Assembly (NCBI GenBank): GCA_027488855.1
Contig: JAIYAV010000287.1
Span: 1 to 34,000 of the forward strand
Origin: Saprospiraceae bacterium
GTDB taxonomy: Bacteria > Bacteroidota > Bacteroidia > Chitinophagales > Saprospiraceae
Direction: 5' to 3'
DNA: 34,000 nucleotides
Below the pieces are notes generated by a model. That model made no database searches and was not told where the DNA came from. It saw only the letters and a list, made by a program, of their open reading frames with translations. The translations under genes were made by a program, and so were the position numbers. This document shows, piece by piece, positions 32,216 through 34,000 of the stretch; the first letter of the stretch is position 1; each line of letters begins with the position of its first letter.

Positions 32216-33406
32216 TTATTCCTCAAAAAAACAAATATTCCCCCCTACCCAATCAAAATTCTTGTTGAACCGCACCCCGATCATTTCCCCCTTACTCATC
32301 CGCGAAAGGTTCGTGATCAGTTTGGGCCGAGCTTCTCCTTGGTGCCACACGTACATCATCCGGATTTCCAATTTCACCCCACCCGTAGGGGATTCCACGA
32401 CAGGTTCGTAGTTGACTTTGCGCTGCAAAAGGAAATTTTCTTTATCAGAAATCGAGTCGAGATCCTCCTTAGTAATGTGCAGCTTTACGCCAGAACCTGC
32501 GAAGGAAAACAAGGGCTTCAACACATAATTTTCCAAATCCGCTGGGTATTCCGGCAATTCGTGCAAAAAATAACTTTTGGGCACAAAAGGACTGTCCAAC
32601 AGCGGCAAGGTGAATTTGCTGGCGCGATAAAACCAGTTGGGGTGGGCAATCCATTCCACGTCCACGTCATCGGTGAGCTTGAATTCCGTCACCAGATCAG
32701 GGTAATTTTGTAAATCGTCAAAAATAACCCGGTTGTAAATGCGGTGGATGTCGATGCGGTGGCCGTCTTTTTCGTAATACAATTTCCGGCCATCTTTGCG
32801 CACCTTGGTGAGACAAACCGATTCAATGCCCAAGATGTCTTTGGTTACCGCAAAATCAATTCTGGTCTTTTGAATCTCGGGATAAATCTCCAGCAGGATG
32901 GTGTTTTCAGCCTTGCCATCGCCGATGAATAAACGTTGCAGCTCGGCAATGTACCCATCCCGATCCAGGCCGTTGAAGTATTCGGTAAATCCTTGGGGGC
33001 AATAAAAAAACCGTTTATACATATCCCCTATGTAGGCCTGGTAGCCGTACAAGGTGGCAAAACCCTGCATTTCAATCAACTGCGGCGTATATTCACCCTG
33101 ATCATCTTTACAAACCGCAAAATCCAGCGTCAACAAAGTACAAATATCCGGCTCGTTGGGCACCCGCTGATCGTCGGGAATGGCCCGCTCGGTTTTGGCT
33201 TTGAAATCGGGTTGGATCATCACGTCAACGATGTCCTCCCCGGCTTGAATCAATTTTTGCGTGAGCGCTTTAGGAATAAAAGCAGGGGTTTCCGCAACGC
33301 GAAACTCCAGGGTGTTGGGGAAATCCTCTTTGATTTGCGCTACAAAGGCCTGGTAGGTCTCTTCCGTAAAAGAGGCATTGTAACGTTGGCGTATTTCTGG
33401 CAACAT
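32216..33406 (-). CDS. ATP-grasp-like protein paired with a glutamine amidotransferase
   Basis: A 396-residue cytoplasmic protein. The C-terminal half has ATP-grasp-like features: ENYVLKPLFSFAGSGVKLHI near 290-310 (Lys and Gly-rich loop), NFLLQRKVNYEPVVE, KLEIRMMYVW and ITNLSRMSKGEMIGVRFN near 365-385 (acidic residue and Asn where metal ligands usually lie). The N-terminal half (DICTLLTLDFAV, QLIEMQGFATLYGYQ) is not recognised. ATP-grasp enzymes join a carboxylate to an amine or thiol through an acyl phosphate. It is the second gene of an operon, 10 bases after the amidotransferase, so a glutamine-dependent amide-forming reaction is likely. The family name and substrate are not known to me. 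Confidence 0.65.
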   Translation of the reverse strand: MLPEIRQRYNASFTEETYQAFVAQIKEDFPNTLEFRVAETPAFIPKALTQKLIQAGEDIVDVMIQPDFKAKTERAIPDDQRVPNEPDICTLLTLDFAVCKDDQGEYTPQLIEMQGFATLYGYQAYIGDMYKRFFYCPQGFTEYFNGLDRDGYIAELQRLFIGDGKAENTILLEIYPEIQKTRIDFAVTKDILGIESVCLTKVRKDGRKLYYEKDGHRIDIHRIYNRVIFDDLQNYPDLVTEFKLTDDVDVEWIAHPNWFYRASKFTLPLLDSPFVPKSYFLHELPEYPADLENYVLKPLFSFAGSGVKLHITKEDLDSISDKENFLLQRKVNYEPVVESPTGGVKLEIRMMYVWHQGEARPKLITNLSRMSKGEMIGVRFNKNFDWVGGNICFFEE

Positions 33407-33416
33407 AAGTCCATGA

Positions 33417-34000
33417 TCAAGCTACCATCACTCCCTGGAGCTGTTCGGCAGCGTGGTGTAAAAATGAAGGAATGATCACCGCTTCGGTCAACATGATTTT
33501 ATCGGGATCATCAAGGCGGTCAATCATTTCAAAGTATTTGGCTTCGCCGTGGGTTTCGATCACCCATTTGCGTTTGTCGTCCATCAGGTAGTAGCGCAGC
33601 ATCCCCCGCGAATCAGCCTCAGGGTGGAACTGGGTGCCAAAAACCTCGGGTGAAAACCGAATTGCCATCACTGCACGTTCCAAGGGAATGTGGGGACGTT
33701 CTTTTTCCAGACACAGTGCGTGGGCGCCAAGTTCGCGCATTTTGGCTTCATCGACCTGGGTAACCTGATAATCCCGTGAATCTACGGCGTAAAAGGGTTC
33801 GGGTAAACCGTGGAAAACAAATTCCGCGTAACCATCGCCCATCCGGTGAATGGGCATGACCCCAAAAGAAGTTGACTGCCTTCTGGTGACTTCCGCCAAG
33901 CCCAAATGCCGACATACCATTTGAAAAGAATGGCAGATCAGGAACATGAACTTTTTCCGAACATTTCGGCGATTGTAAGCAAAAAGGGCATCTACAAAGG
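33417..34000 (-). CDS. Class I glutamine amidotransferase, N-terminus beyond the window
   Basis: The minus-strand frame is open to the right edge, so at least 194 residues are present and the start lies outside. The nucleophile motif LICHSFQMVC is at about 33933 (Cys codon 33933-33935; the elbow is Ile-Cys-His rather than the common Gly-x-Cys-x-Gly). The second catalytic motif is FGTQFHPEAD with His and Glu. Both are needed for glutaminase activity, so the enzyme should be active and provide ammonia to a partner. The adjacent ATP-grasp-like protein is the obvious candidate. The general form is like GuaA-type amidotransferase domains, without the synthetase part. Confidence 0.85.
   Translation of the reverse strand, partial: FVDALFAYNRRNVRKKFMFLICHSFQMVCRHLGLAEVTRRQSTSFGVMPIHRMGDGYAEFVFHGLPEPFYAVDSRDYQVTQVDEAKMRELGAHALCLEKERPHIPLERAVMAIRFSPEVFGTQFHPEADSRGMLRYYLMDDKRKWVIETHGEAKYFEMIDRLDDPDKIMLTEAVIIPSFLHHAAEQLQGVMVA

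Noticed and set aside
1-34000. tRNA or rRNA genes
   Set aside because: I saw no cloverleaf with the conserved T-arm GGTTCGAATCC-type sequence and no rRNA segments; a tRNA scan would be needed to be certain.

Overview
The window reads as chromosomal DNA of a free-living, aerobic member of the Bacteroidota, most like the Saprospiria (Haliscomenobacter/Lewinella type). The evidence is a type IX secretion (T9SS) C-terminal sorting domain, a fused CcoN-CcoO oxidase subunit with a single-heme CcoP, DUF4331, WG-repeat and DUF1593 secreted proteins, TANNTTTG-type -7 promoter elements, and weak or absent Shine-Dalgarno sequences. The lineage is an inference from gene content; there is no rRNA or tRNA in the window to settle it.

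Layout. 1-300: tail of an unidentified reading frame and a long hairpin. 299-5549: a Tat-exported PhoD-type phosphatase converging on a very large secreted beta-propeller protein. 5658-9220: a tandem universal stress protein, a metallo-beta-lactamase-fold hydrolase and a BCCT transporter. 9291-13177: a WG-repeat secreted protein, a truncated Uma2 gene, a dienelactone hydrolase and a DUF4058 protein. 13440-19749: a cbb3 cytochrome oxidase operon in the order ccoS, ccoNO (fused), ccoQ, ccoP, ccoG, ccoH, then a TauE/SafE-like (DsbD_2) membrane protein. The copper ATPase CcoI, usually found with this set, is not in the window. 19873-21393: a secreted DUF1593 (Sde182-like) protein. 21864-27147: two tandem DUF4331 proteins and a TPR lipoprotein, closed by a clear intrinsic terminator. 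27573-30707: a TPR-AAA+ ATPase, a TPR membrane protein and a free-standing effector-associated domain (EAD11-like) protein. 30843-32090: a secreted multidomain protein. 32216-34000: an ATP-grasp-like protein and a glutamine amidotransferase (cut by the window end), in one minus-strand operon.

Two things stand out. First, at least eleven intergenic gaps carry long or clustered inverted repeats. In several of them the arms are built from short words repeated 2-4 times (for example CTAAGGTGN or GTTGAGAA) and mirrored in the opposite arm. The arms differ between copies but stay matched within a copy, as expected if the folded form is maintained. Three copies of one family sit at gene 3' ends and almost fill the gap between converging genes; others lie inside operons directly before start codons. 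Second, the run TPR-AAA+ / TPR-membrane protein / lone EAD11 looks like a possible ATP-driven signalling or conflict module. The AAA+ gene and the EAD11 gene each have a TACATTTGG promoter element of their own. The adaptor is normally fused to a sensor or an effector, but here it is alone.
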